Assembly: GCF_002575655.3 (NCBI RefSeq)
Contig: NC_053036.3
Location: forward strand, 648,541,387 to 648,605,386
Direction: 5' to 3'
Source: Aegilops tauschii subsp. strangulata
Taxonomy: Eukaryota; Streptophyta; Magnoliopsida; Poales; Poaceae
Length of the DNA stretch: 64,000 nt
The notes under the pieces are model-generated. The model was not told the DNA's origin. It saw only the letters and a program-made list of their open reading frames with translations, and made no database searches. The translations under genes were made by a program, and so were the position numbers. Shown piece after piece: positions 32,801 to 43,961 of this stretch (the stretch's first letter is position 1; every line of letters starts with the position of its first letter).

Positions 32801-33024
32801 ACACTGGAGCTATTGCCCTTGCCAAGGAGCCCAGGTTTCACAAGAAGACCAGGCACATGAAGCGTCGCTTCAACTCCATTCGTGAAAATGTTCAAAATGG
32901 AGACATAGATATTTGTAAAGTGCATACGGATTTGAATGTCGCAGATCCGTTGACTAAACCTCTTCCACGAGCGAAACATGATCAACACCAGAACTCTATG
33001 GGTGTACGATTCATCACAATGTAA
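29818..33024 (+). pseudogene. Angela pol: gag knuckle remainder, protease, integrase, RT, RNase H; three stop codons
   Basis: One frame runs from 29818 to TAA at 33022-33024. In order: the rest of the zinc knuckle; protease (FDTGAVAHI); integrase zinc finger (HCRLGHI...CEPCLMG) and core (HTDVCGP, SDRGGEYLS, NGVSEHRNRTLLD); RT (WIFKKKTDADG, WQMDVKTAFLNGFL, YVDDILL); and RNase H (YVDASFDTD, STCEAEYMAA). Stops are TAG at 29839-29841 and 29950-29952 and TGA at 30739-30741. The first two replace Trp positions and the third an Arg, each one transition away. The frame is otherwise unbroken over 3.2 kb. Confidence 0.93.
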
Positions 33025-33056
33025 CTAGATTATTGACTCTAGTGCAAGTGGGAGAC

Positions 33057-34779
33057 TGTTGGAAATATGCCCTAGAGGCAATAATAAAATGGTTATTATT
33101 ATATTTCCTTGTTCATGATAATTGTCTATTGTTCATGCTTTAATTGTGTTATCCGGAAATCGTAATACATGTGTGAATACATAGACCATAACATGTCCCT
33201 AGTGAGCCTCTAGTTGACTAGCTCGTTGATCAATAGATGGTTACGGTTTCCTGACCATGGACATTGGATGTCATTGATAACGGGATCACATCATTAGGAG
33301 AATGATGTGATGGACAAGACCCAATCCTAAGCATAGCACTAGATCGTGTAGTTCGTTTGCTAAAGCTTTTCTAATGTCAAGTATCATTTCCTTAGACCAT
33401 GAGATCGTGGAACTCCCGGATACCGTAGGAATGCTTTGGGTGTACCAAACGTCACAACGTAACTGGGTGGCTATAAAGGTGCACTACAGGTATCTCCGAA
33501 AGTGTCTGTTGGGTTGGCTCGGATCGAGACTGGGATTTGTCACTCCGTATGATGGAGAGGTATCTCTGGGCCCACTCGGTACTGCATCATCATAATGAGC
33601 TCAATGTGACTAAGTAGTTAGTCACGGGATCATGCATTATGGAACGAGTAAAGTGACTTGCCGGTAACGAGATTGAACGAGGTATTGGGGTACCGACGAT
33701 CGAATCTCGGGCAAGTAAAGTACCGATTGACAAAGGGAATTGTATACGGGATTGCTTGAATCCTCGACATCGTGCTTCATCCGATGAGATCATCGTGGAA
33801 CATGTGGGAGCCAACATGGGTATCCAGATCCCGCTGTTGGTTATTGGCTAGAGAGGTGTCTCGGTCATGTCTGCATGATTCCCGAACCCGTAGGGTCTAC
33901 ACACTTAAGGTTCGATGACGCTAGGGTTATAAGGAAGGTTTGTATGTGATTACCGAATGTTGTTCGGAGTCCCGAATGAGATCCCGGACGTCACGAGGAG
34001 TTCCGGAATGGTCCGGAGGTAAAGATTTATATATGGGAAGTCACCATACGGTCACCGGTAATATTCGGGGGTATACCGGTATTGTACCGGGACCACCGGA
34101 GGGGTTCCGGGGGTCCACCGGGAGGGTCCACCTGCCCCGGAGGGCCTTATGGGCTGTAGGTGGAAGGGAACCAGCCCTTAGTGGGCTGGGCGCCAACCCC
34201 CCTAGGGCCCATGCGCCTAGGGTTTGGGGGGAACCCTAAAGGGGGGGCGCCCCCCTTGCTTGGGGGCAAGCTCCCTCCCCCCTTGGCCGCCGCCCCCCCT
34301 CTAGATCTCATCTAGAGGGGCCGGCCCCCTTCCCCCTTCTCCCTATAAATAGAGGGGCGAGGGGAGGGCTGCAGCAACACATCCAAGGCGCAGCCCCTCC
34401 CCTCCCCAACACCTCTCCTCCTCCGCGTGTGCTTGGCGAAGCCCTGCCGGAGAACTGTCACTCCACCACCACCACGCCGTCGTGCTGCTGTTGGAGCCTT
34501 CTTCCTCAACCTCTCCCTCCTCCTTGCTGGATCAAGGCGTTGGAGACGTCACCGCTCCGTACGTGTGTTGAACGCGGAGGTGCCGTCCGTTCGGCGCTTG
34601 GATCATCGGTGATTTGGATCACGACGAGTACGACTCCATCAACCCCGTTCTCTTGAACGCTTCCGCTCGCGATCTACAAGGGTATGTAGATGCACTCCTC
34701 CCCTCTCGTTGCTAGTAAACTCCATAGATTGATCTTGGTGATGCGTAGAAAATTTTAATTTCTGCAACGATCCCCAACA
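33057..34779 (+). repeat. Angela 3' LTR
   Basis: 1,723 bp, TGTTGG...CCAACA, followed by the 5-bp duplication CTTCT (34780-34784). It retains the ~93 bp missing from the 5' LTR. Confidence 0.95.
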
Positions 34780-36377
34780 CTTCTCGTTCCGACCGATCAA
34801 GCACCGAACATACTGCACCTCCGAGTTCTGCACACGTTCAGCTCGATGACCTCCCTCGAACTCTTGATCCAGCAAAGTGTCGAGAGAGAGTTCCGTCAGC
34901 ACGACAGCATGGTGACGATGATGGTGAAGTGATCCGCGCAGGGTTTTGCCTAAGTACTACAAATATATGACCGGAGGCGTAAGCTGTGAAGGGGGGCGCC
35001 GCACACGGCTAGGAATCAATGTTGTGTGTTCTAGCGGTGCCCTCCCCCCCCCCCCTCCCAACATATATATATAGGTGGGAGAGGGAGGGGAGCAGAAAGG
35101 GGCGCCCCAAGTAGGAGGGATCCTACTTGGGCGTGTCCTCCAAGTCGGCCTCCCCCCCTTCCATAAGTATCGGAGGGGGAAGGAAAGAGAGGGGGGAGGG
35201 AAGGAAAGGGGGAGGACGAATCCTCCCCTTTCCTTCTCCCTTCCCTCCTTTCCTGCTCCTCCTATTTCGGCCTATATGGGGGCGCACCAGCCCCTTGTGG
35301 GCTGGTCTGTCCCTCTCTTGGCCCAATAAGGCCCATATCTTTGTCGGGGTTGCCCGGAACCCCTTCCGGTGACCCGATATGTACCCGGTACCCTCCAGAA
35401 CACTTCTGGTGTCCGAATACCATCGTCCTATATATCAATCTTTACCTCTCAACCATTTCGAGACTCCTCGTCATGTCCGCTATCTCATCTGGGACTCTGA
35501 ACAACATTCGGTCACCAAATCACATAACTCATATAATACAAAATCGTTATCGAACGTTAAGCGTGCGGATCCTACCGGTTCGAGAACTATGTAGACATGA
35601 CCGAGAGACCTCTCTGGTCAATAACCAATAGCAGAACCTGGATGCTCATATTGGTTCCTACATATTCTACGAAGAACTTTATCGGTCGTACCGTAATGAC
35701 AACATACGTTATTCCCTATGTCATCGGTATGTTACTTGCTCGAGATTCGATCATCGGTATCTTCATACCTAGTTCAATATCGTTACCAGCAAGTCTCTTT
35801 ACTCGTTCCGTAATACATCATCCCGCAACTAACTCATTAGTCACATTGCTTTCAAGGCTTCTTATGATGTGCATTACCGAGAGGGCCCAGAGATACCTCT
35901 CCGATACTTGGAGTGACAAATCCTAATCTCGATCTATGCCAACCCAACAAACACCTTCGGAGATACCTGTAGAGCATCTTTATAATCACCCAGTTACGTT
36001 GTGACGTTTGATAGCACACAAGGTATTCCTCCGGTATCCGGGAGTTGCATAATCTCATAGTCAAAGGAATATGTATATGACGTGAAGAAAGCAATAGCAA
36101 TAAAACTGAGCGATCATTGTGCTAAGCTAACGGATGGGTCTTGTCGATCTCGTTTATCAAATGACAACACATGTCTATGGTTAGGAAACTTAACCATCTT
36201 TGATCAACGAGCTAGTCTAGTAGAGGCTTACTAGGGACACAGTATTTTGTCTATGTATCCACACATGTATCAAGTTTCCGGTTAATACAATTCTAGCATG
36301 AATAATAAACATTTATCATGAAATAAGGAAATATAAAATAACAACTTTATTATTGCCTCTAGGGCATATTTCCTTCC

Positions 36378-38965
36378 CCTTGAACTATCACCAAGGTCTA
36401 ATACACAACCATAAACTCTGAAACCATCTAGTTTCCAACCTCCAATATACCAAAGCGGACATGAAACAACCCTGGACCGGTTATGACTGGTCAACAACCT
36501 AGTTAGCATCCAATCAGCCGACATGTCACCCCTCGACCCACTTAACCTTGAATTTAACCAACAAATGAAGTGCCCAAAAAGTTTTAAACTATTCTCAAAA
36601 TCCAACTACCCTTTTATTCAATCTAGGAAAGTGTCAACAAGTTTCATAGAACATAAAGAAAAACTAAAATGAAAATTCAAAATCATGGCCATTTTGGGTC
36701 AAACTTTGTGTCAGAAAATGAACTTTCCAGAAAAAAATTGAAACAATTCTCAAAAATCCACACTATCCTTCTATTTGATATGGGAAAGTTTCAAGAAGTT
36801 TTTGGAAACATAAAAATAACTAGAAAGAAAATACACATTCTAAGCCATTTCGGTCAAAAATGAAAGAACCTAGAAATTTTGCTTGGAAATTGGCCCACAC
36901 ACCAAGCAAGCGGAGTCGGACGGGTACACACATACTCTACATAGCCGCAGGTAAGGCTGTAGTGGCGGGAGCAAGCTGGACATTTATTTTCTGTTTCAAT
37001 ATTAGCATCTATTAAAACTTTGATTACATACCACATGAGAGGCAAATAGGTCTTTTCAAATGTCATTTAGCACCATTAAGGCTCAAAATGGTCAAAAGTG
37101 TCATAAAGGGAATAAATTTAGACTCGGTTTTAGATAGAAGGAAAAGTTTTCAATGTCAAATAAGGAAACAAATTTGAAGACAACTTTAAATAAGGAATTC
37201 TCTGCCCAAATTATGGTCCATGGTTTCAATCTGTGGGCAGGAGCATCTCGGTCTAGTTTCAGGTCCTCCTCACCAACCCATGCTTTCTCTCTTGGCACAT
37301 CATGATTCTTTATTCAGTTTTGCTAGTATTACTTATGCAATTGAAAAAGATTTTTGCATTAGTTGATTTTGAAAGAGAGAAGTTTGTGTTACAACCTCGA
37401 ACTACCACCAAAGTCCAATACACAATCCAAAACTATGAAACCATCTAGTTTGCAACCTCCAACATAAACCGGACAAGAAACAACCCTAGACTGGATTTGG
37501 CTAGTCAACAACCCAGCCAGCATCCAGTTTGCATCCAGTTTCGTAGAACATACAGAAAAACCAAAAATTCAAATTTACGACCATTATGGATCAAAATTTT
37601 CTTTAAAAGGTGAAACTTTCGGTAAAAATTTGAAACAATTCTCATAAATTCACACTATCCTTATATTCAATCTGGGGAAGTTTCCAGGAACAGAAAAGAC
37701 AATTAGAAAGCAAATACACATTCGGAGCCATTTCAGTGAAAAATGAAAGAGCTCGGAAATTTTTGAAAAAGTTCTCAATTTTTTTTGAAACAATCTGCAA
37801 AAGTCTGGAATAAAATTTCCGAACATAAAAAATAGAATGAAAAATTCAAATTTAGATCCATTTTGGGTCAAAATATTGGACTAAAGAACAAATTTTTCCA
37901 AAATATTTGAAAATTGTCTAAACAATACATACTACCCACTACAGGAAAACTAATTTGCCGTCAGGGAAGTACGGACGAAAAAGGATGAATTACTGACGGC
38001 AGCACCCAAGCAGCAAAGGGGTACTTTGCCGTCAGTTTTTCGTCGGGATGACGGCAAAGACTTTGATGTCAGTTTTTTGTATTTGTGGTCAACCAGATGA
38101 CAAACCTGTCTTTGTCGTCGGTTATTCTTTGCCGTCAGTTTTTACATTTTTGCCGAGAGTGGCTCTTTGCCGTCAGTAGATGACGGCAAAATAAGCCTTT
38201 GCCTTCTGCCCCGACAAAATGCTGACGGCAAAGACACTCCCTGACGGCAAATTATCAGATTCCTAGAGTGACCCTTATAATCAATCTGGGAAAGTTTCAA
38301 CAATATTTCAAGAACATAGAATGAAAAATCAAATTTAGAGACATTTTGGGTCAAAATTTGACTAACAAATGGAAGTTTCTAGACATTTTTGAAAAATTCT
38401 TAAAAATCCACACTACCCTTATACTCAACATGGAAAATTTTCATCAAAATTTTCTAGAGATAATAAAAACTAGAATGAAAATTGAAATTTGTAGCTATGT
38501 TGGGTCAAATTTTAGCCAAAAATAGAAAATTTCCAAAAAATTTAAAATAATCTCAAAATCAACACTACCCTTATATTAACTCGGGGAATCTCAAAATCAA
38601 CACTACCCTTCATCCCTTCCCTTGTTTGTAATTTTATTGTACTATTTTGCCTGTTTGATTTAATAAAGAGCTGTGAGGTTGTTGCCTTGCAGTACATAGT
38701 CAAAAAAAACTCGGGGAAAGTTTCAAAAAGTTTTGTCGAACTAAAAAAAAATAGAATGAAAAAAGTCAAATTCAGGGTTAAGTGGGTCAAGGGGGGTAAT
38801 GTGGCGGCTAACTGGGTTATTGACTAGTCAAAAACCAGTCCAGGGTTGTTTCTTGTTCGGTTTTGTAAGTCGGGGGTTTTAAACTAGAAGGTTTTGTAGT
38901 TTGGGGTTGTATATTAGACTTCGCTGGTAGTTCAAGGTTGTAATATGAAGTTCTCCCATTTTGGA
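36378..38965. repeat. Continuation of duplicated repeat unit, with degenerate ~150-bp AT-rich subrepeats and an inverted end
   Basis: 36,378-36,900 completes copy A; 37,025-37,900 is copy B. Subrepeats with words like CATTTTGGGTCAAA, AATTTTGAAACAATTCTC and CACACTACCCTTATATTCAA recur many times. 38,770-38,960 is the reverse complement of the segment beginning at 37,394 (ACAACCTyGAACTACCA), so the region may be a degenerate DNA transposon with long inverted ends. No coding region recognised. Confidence 0.55.
37937..38270. mobile_element. 334-bp non-autonomous CACTA MITE
   Basis: Begins CACTACAGGAAAACTAATTT and ends with CTAGAGTG; inverted ends share AATTTGCCGTCAGGGA. Target duplication ACC is at 37934-37936 and 38271-38273. 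TGCCGTCAG / CTGACGGCA occurs in both orientations about ten times inside. It sits in the repeat subunit and splits its CACTACCCTTAT word. Confidence 0.92.
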
Positions 38966-39720
38966 ATAGATAGAGAGGAACAATGCGGGGCTCCGAGGCC
39001 CAAAGCGGGCTAGCTAGAGACGACCATGATGCGACTGGCCACAGCGTCACAAGTGGAGTCTAGTCCGAGAGCTTGACAGTGTGAGTGGGGAGGCATTTTC
39101 GTTCTAGGATTAGATGGATCCCGAGCCGGAGACTAGGATGTCACATCGACCAGTAGCGAGGCATGGGATCTCTAGTGAGGCCCAACAGGAGCTTGCCCGA
39201 GGCGAGGCAAGGCAAAAGGAGGAAGAAGGGTCGGCTTGGGAAGACAATGAACAGTGCTCGGGGAGGACAACTGTTGAATTCACATCTAATTAATAACACA
39301 AAATTGACTGGACCATATCATTTGAAAAGTGTGGCACTCTCTTAAGCTCATTTCTCTACTCATCTAAGGCATGAATATCAAGTGTTTCTCATCCTAAATT
39401 TTAACTCATAGCTCAAATACTTAATGGCCCAAAAGGATTGAAGTTTAGTTCCAATAAAAAATGACATGATTTACCCAAAACTGTTTAATAGGGTTTCATT
39501 CCCATAGGACTTTTCAATGCAATCCTCTAATCCCACCTTAATGACCAATACTTTCTTGACATGTTCGCCATCTTTCGCAAAATCATCTTGATTTCTCGAT
39601 TTGGATTACACTTGTCCATTTTTGGGATCATAAGGTGAGGCAATTCAGTGGGTAACCTTGTATTTGTGAAGGAGTTTCCTAAAAACACCGTGTATAAAAT
39701 GGGGTCGTTTATCGGTAATT
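38966..39720. other. No gene recognised
   Basis: Moderately GC-rich to 39,260, then AT-rich. No domain or clear repeat end found. Confidence 0.4.
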
Positions 39721-39721
39721 A

Positions 39722-39860
39722 AAATGATACCGGTGTTGCATCTACATGATAGCGGGACTTGCTTCCACCCATGTTATCATATAATCAACCGCCACAATTA
39801 TAATATTATTTGCATTATCAGTGGGAAAGGGCCCTAGACAGTTTGTTCCTCAAATCAAAA
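39722..39860 (-). pseudogene. Ty3/Gypsy integrase core fragment
   Basis: On the minus strand one frame reads GPFPTDN...IIIVAVDYMITWVEASPA, the conserved integrase core following the first catalytic Asp. The expected Asp position just before GPFP reads Asn, and stops follow quickly downstream (TAG at about 39744). A short decayed fragment. Confidence 0.6.
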
Positions 39861-41310
39861 TACTCGGCCTTTTCTGAATATACAACACGAATATAAGTCG
39901 AGTTCTCCTTCGAATAGATATTTACAATGCAGTTCATCAAAAAGGAAAGGCAAGACATATATCCAGTAACACCATGCCAACAATTTGATGACAAGCACCT
40001 TATAAACACCTCATATACTCCAGATTATTCTATTTGACTCTGAAATGGTACAAAGATATCGCGAAATCATACACTATAGGTATATCTTTCCAGATATTCG
40101 AGAAATGACACATACACGAATATTTATGCAATATATTCGTTGAGAAGTGTCACAAATTAATCCAAGGAGGCATGTAAATTGGTTACTTCTTTATTTTTTT
40201 CACGTTTTAGTGGGTTCAACTAAAGATATTTTAAATCACAATGTAAATTTTGATATAAAAAATAATATTTTATCTTAGCACATCACAACTACAATTTTTA
40301 ATTATATTATTGCAACTTTATAATAAACATTACTATATTTAAAAATGTTTTTACATCACTATATAGCTTATTTGTGCTCACTAAGCAATATGTTGATCAA
40401 AATAAATAAAAAATAAGTATAAATATCTAGTATAAAAATTTGTTAAATTATACATTTGACATACCTTGTAGTTAAAATACTTATAAAGATTGGTGAATCT
40501 TTTGCTACATAACCCCAATAAAATATAGAAATATCTTGATTTATTAATACTAAGTACCGTTTGTTTTACTAAGATAATGACACAAAAATGGAAATGACAA
40601 AGAACTGACCTCATATAATCTTTTTCTCTGGATTTGTCCATGTATGGTGGTTTTTTTGGTATGGGAGTGTGATAATTGTGCAAATGCAGACTCAAAGATA
40701 TTAATTCACCAAAATTTTACAATGTTGTTGACACGTATTGCATTTTTTTACCATGAATATATGTAAATATTTTGTTTTCTCTGTTTTCTTTGTCCTTTTG
40801 AATCATTGCCAAAAAGTTTTCTTGGTTTTCACTATGTTTTGTCTTGTCATTTAGTTCTAAAATGTATGTTTTCTATTTTTGGCATGGATATAATTTTTTA
40901 AAATAAATGATATATCTTATAATTACAAAAATTGATTGCTTTAAGCATGAATGCCAAGCAAAATACTACAGAGAAAGAAAAGATATTGTTGATGCATGAC
41001 ATCAGAAGTGTAGGGGGTCAGTTGTAGCCCTTTTGATAAGTAACATTGTTATACCCAATGAGTAGTATGATGAATTGGTGCATGGAAAATATGAAGGAAG
41101 AAGTGCACAACACTGAATAAATTGATAGCATTGTGTTTATGGTTTAGATAGTTGCAACTAAATAAGTAAAAACAAGTTAAACTAAATACAGAGATGGCTC
41201 AATCCTTTTTTGTGACCAGGATAAGCAAGTGGTGATTCTTATAAACGGAGACAGTATAAGTGAAGTACATTAACACACTATCAACCAACAATGTCACATC
41301 TATGGCACAA
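39861..41310. other. AT-rich intergenic, no gene recognised
   Basis: Probably decayed retroelement DNA around the integrase fragment. No supported ORF, no repeat ends. Confidence 0.4.
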
Positions 41311-41311
41311 C

Positions 41312-41719
41312 GCAAGAAAATAGGGTTCACATCAAATGCACCATCTCACGGGATATTCTCCCTCATCGAATTCCGAGCGGTGAAATGCACGGAGACGAAT
41401 CAACCAATGAACTACCAATGACATACTCAACCGGATCAAGGAGAGGAATGTTAGGAAAAGCGAATCGAAATGCACTAGGTTCGGTCCTTGAGAACATAGG
41501 CCGTCACCACCCAAAGCAAGAAAATAGGGTTCACATCAAATGCACCATCTCACGGGATATTCTCCCTCATCGAATTCCGAGCGGTGAAATGCACGGAGAC
41601 GAATCAACCAAGGAACTACCAATGGCATACTCAACCGGATCAAGCAGAGGAATGTTAGGAAAAGAGAATCGAAGTGCACTAGGTTTGGTCCTTGAGAACA
41701 TAGGCCGTCACCACCCGCA
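41312..41719. repeat. 204-bp tandem duplication, two copies
   Basis: GCAAGAAAATAGGGTTCACA starts at 41312 and 41516. The copies differ at only a few positions, so the duplication is fairly recent. Confidence 0.9.
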
Positions 41720-41779
41720 CAGAGATAAGCAAGGGACATGTGTCCACCAACAGTCAAAGGAGAGCACACCTCCTTGCTG

Positions 41780-42165
41780 GTGAGCAAAGACTTGACGAAG
41801 ATTTTGGCAAGTTGTGCCTGGATCTCGTCGATGTTGGTCTGAAGCATTCCCATGGTCGTATCCTTGCCAGAACGCCATGCAAAGTGATCTGTGGCCATCG
41901 GCTTGAGGGAGGCATGGATGGGATGTATCATCGTAATCGTTGACTTGATCATTTTCAATGATTCTGGATCACGGGCAGTGACACGGCGATGTTTCTGGGC
42001 TCATGCGCCGCCCCCGACATTTGCTTCTATTGATCGAGCTCCGCCATGATCCATTTGAGGCTTAGAGTTCTCACATGGTCCGGAATGTGTCAAATTCGTG
42101 GTGTTGGGTGGGAAAATTTCCTGACTTGGGTACCAAATGTCACGAATCTTGCTAGGTCACCAGTC
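41780..42165 (-). pseudogene. Possible retroelement gag start and primer-binding-like site (minus strand)
   Basis: The minus strand has ATTTGGTACCCAAGTC near 42,140 resembling a primer-binding region, then frames MDHGGARSIEANVGG and, after a stop, IDEIQAQLAKIFVKS. The pattern fits the start of a decayed retrotransposon gag, but the family was not identified. Confidence 0.3.
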
Positions 42166-42271
42166 CGATAGACAATAAAAGCTAATCTTTGTTCATCAAT
42201 CATTGATGGCCCACTCACAATCACCCTACTAGCAAAGCCTCCCTCACCCAAAAAATGTTAATCTATTAAGG

Positions 42272-42516
42272 CATGTACAATGGTGCTACCTTAGGAGTGT
42301 CATGTAGGATAAATGACGAGGGGGAGGAGAGAGAAATCATAAGAAAAGGCTTGTCTTCTCTTATTTAAGAGAAGGCTAAGAGATGACCTGGTGTAGACAT
42401 GTTTTTTTGTCATCTCTAACTTACATGCAAGACTTAAGATAAGACTATCTTATCAACCTTAGTGAAGGCAGCCGATAACTTACTCCAATCCGGGGCGTAC
42501 ATTGTAGCGCGGATCA
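42272..42516. mobile_element. Probable Tourist/Harbinger-type MITE (degenerate)
   Basis: Starts GGCATGTACAATGGTGCTA and ends with a CATTGTA-containing word. The interior (CATCTCTAACTTACATGC, TAAGATAAGACTATCTTATC) is typical of such grass MITEs. The ends pair only partly and no clear 3-bp duplication was confirmed. Confidence 0.45.
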
Positions 42517-43109
42517 GGCCTCGACCCATAGGGTCGCTAGGACGGGCCAACCCTATTTTCCAAGGGAGGCTTCTCTCATGCCGCAACCAAATGGGCCGGC
42601 CCATTCGGTAGATATGTTTTCTTTTGGGGATTTTTGTTCCATTTTTTCGCTTTGGCTTTTATTTTTATTTTTCTGTGTGTGGTTTTATTTTTGGTTTTTT
42701 CCTACTTTCCTTAAAAAATCCTTTTTCTATTTTCAGATGTGATTTTAAAATAATTAGGGACTAAAAAAGTTCCAAATTTCAAAATAATTTTGAATTTTGA
42801 AAAAAAATCAAGATATTTTAAAATGTTTCTGAATTAAAAAATTATTCATGATTCCGAAAACTGTTTGGGAAATCATAAATTGTTCGTGGATTCAAAAAAA
42901 TGTTTGTGAATTTGAACAAATGTTCATGAATTTTAAAAATATTCATGAACGGTAAAAAGATATTCACAAAATTCAAAAATGTTCCAAAAAATGCAAAAAA
43001 GTTCACCGCTTCAAAAATTGTTTGTTGATTCAAAATATGTTCACAAATTTGAAAAATGTTCATGCATTTCAAAAAGAATGTTTGTCTTCAAAAAATTGTT
43101 GAGTGTTCT
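42517..43109. repeat. Low-complexity TTCATGAATTTGAAAAA-type repeats
   Basis: 42,760-43,100 consists of degenerate short words (GTTCATGAATTT, AAAAATGTTC) in tandem. A similar tract is at 54,880-55,560. No coding potential. Confidence 0.6.
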
Positions 43110-43400
43110 GTTCACCTGCTTTCAGTTCTTCGTCAGCTGCGAAGAACCTGATGCTTGTGCAAAGTGTCTCGCTTTTCTTTCTTTTAAACTAAAGCATTGT
43201 GTTTGTGTGTGCATGTATCAGCTTTCAGTACATTTATTTACTTGTTGGGTTGTACCGACATTCCTTTCTACAGTTTTTAATAGATATTTTGAATCCCTTT
43301 CTGTGTTGTTTGAAGGTAGAGAGATTGTAAAGAAAGGATTTCGGTGGCAGCAGCCCACTGGACTGATGACCGTATAAAAATCAAGTATGGCTCTGGCTCT
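43110..43400 (+). other. Diverged copy of the F-box 3' flank
   Basis: Matches 15,380-15,760 in order: AAAGTGTCTCGC, TACATTTATTTACTTGTT, GTTGTTTGAAG, then AGTATGGCTCTGG (compare 17,375). The coding part of the F-box gene is not here. Confidence 0.55.
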
Positions 43401-43549
43401 GCTACATACATACATGTAGATAATAATGCTCCTAGTAACAAACACCATATAAAAATCAAGTATGGCTCTGGCTCTGGGTCAAGTGCTTTGGAAGTCACTT
43501 GGTGTGCAGCAATTATAAAAAGCGTCTCAGAACAAGTTGCCATGAAATG

Positions 43550-43961
43550 AAACAACCCAAGTAAACAGTAAAAAGGAACAGAACTCTTCAGACAGCACAG
43601 CATCAACACATGATATTTCCAAAATTTTCAACTGATGAGAAACAGCGAAAAATTACCAGCTTGCTTTTACATACAACACCTAATGCCTCAGACTTGCGTT
43701 GCGCTCTCACAGGTAACAACAGCTACTACTCCCAACCCACGTAACGTAAACTTTCTCCCAACAAGGCAATAACTTACAACCATAATTTGAGCATACAGAT
43801 TTGCATTTGTTGTTTGCACCCTGTCGATGACCCAAAGACGCCCAAAGACGCCGTTTCTCGTTCAGCTCCTAGCCTTGCCTTGCCTCCTTCTGCCTCCCAA
43901 CACGACGGCCTCGCCACCGCGATGCGATCATGCATAGAAAGAAAAGAATCATCATCTGCTC
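43550..43961 (-). other. Presumed DCAF1 3' untranslated region
   Basis: Sequence directly after the TGA at 43962-43964, without other features. The end is not defined by an unambiguous AATAAA. Confidence 0.4.

Larger units (their letters stand above)
19315..34779 (+). mobile_element. Full-length Angela-type Ty1/Copia retrotransposon (contains a CACTA insertion)
   Basis: LTRs at 19315-20944 and 33057-34779 begin TGTTGG and end CCAACA. Target duplication CTTCT flanks the element at 19310-19314 and 34780-34784. A purine-rich tract (AAGTGGGAGAC) precedes the 3' LTR. Without the 6.84-kb CACTA insertion the element is about 8.6 kb, normal for Angela. Domain order gag, protease, integrase, RT, RNase H is Copia-type. 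By eye the LTRs differ by roughly 16 substitutions plus one ~93-bp deletion, so the insertion is young. Stop codons in gag and pol make it defective on its own. Confidence 0.95.
19158..36377 (-). mobile_element. Solo LTR of an Angela/WIS-type Copia element, split by a younger Angela
   Basis: The two pieces, 19158-19314 and 34785-36377, join at a 5-bp duplication into a sequence of about 1,750 bp, a full LTR length. On the minus strand it begins GGAAGGAAATATGCCC (normally TG, here mutated) and ends CCCAACA. Flanking CCTTG repeats are at 19153-19157 and 36378-36382. No internal region or second LTR is present, so this is the usual product of LTR-LTR recombination. Confidence 0.85.
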
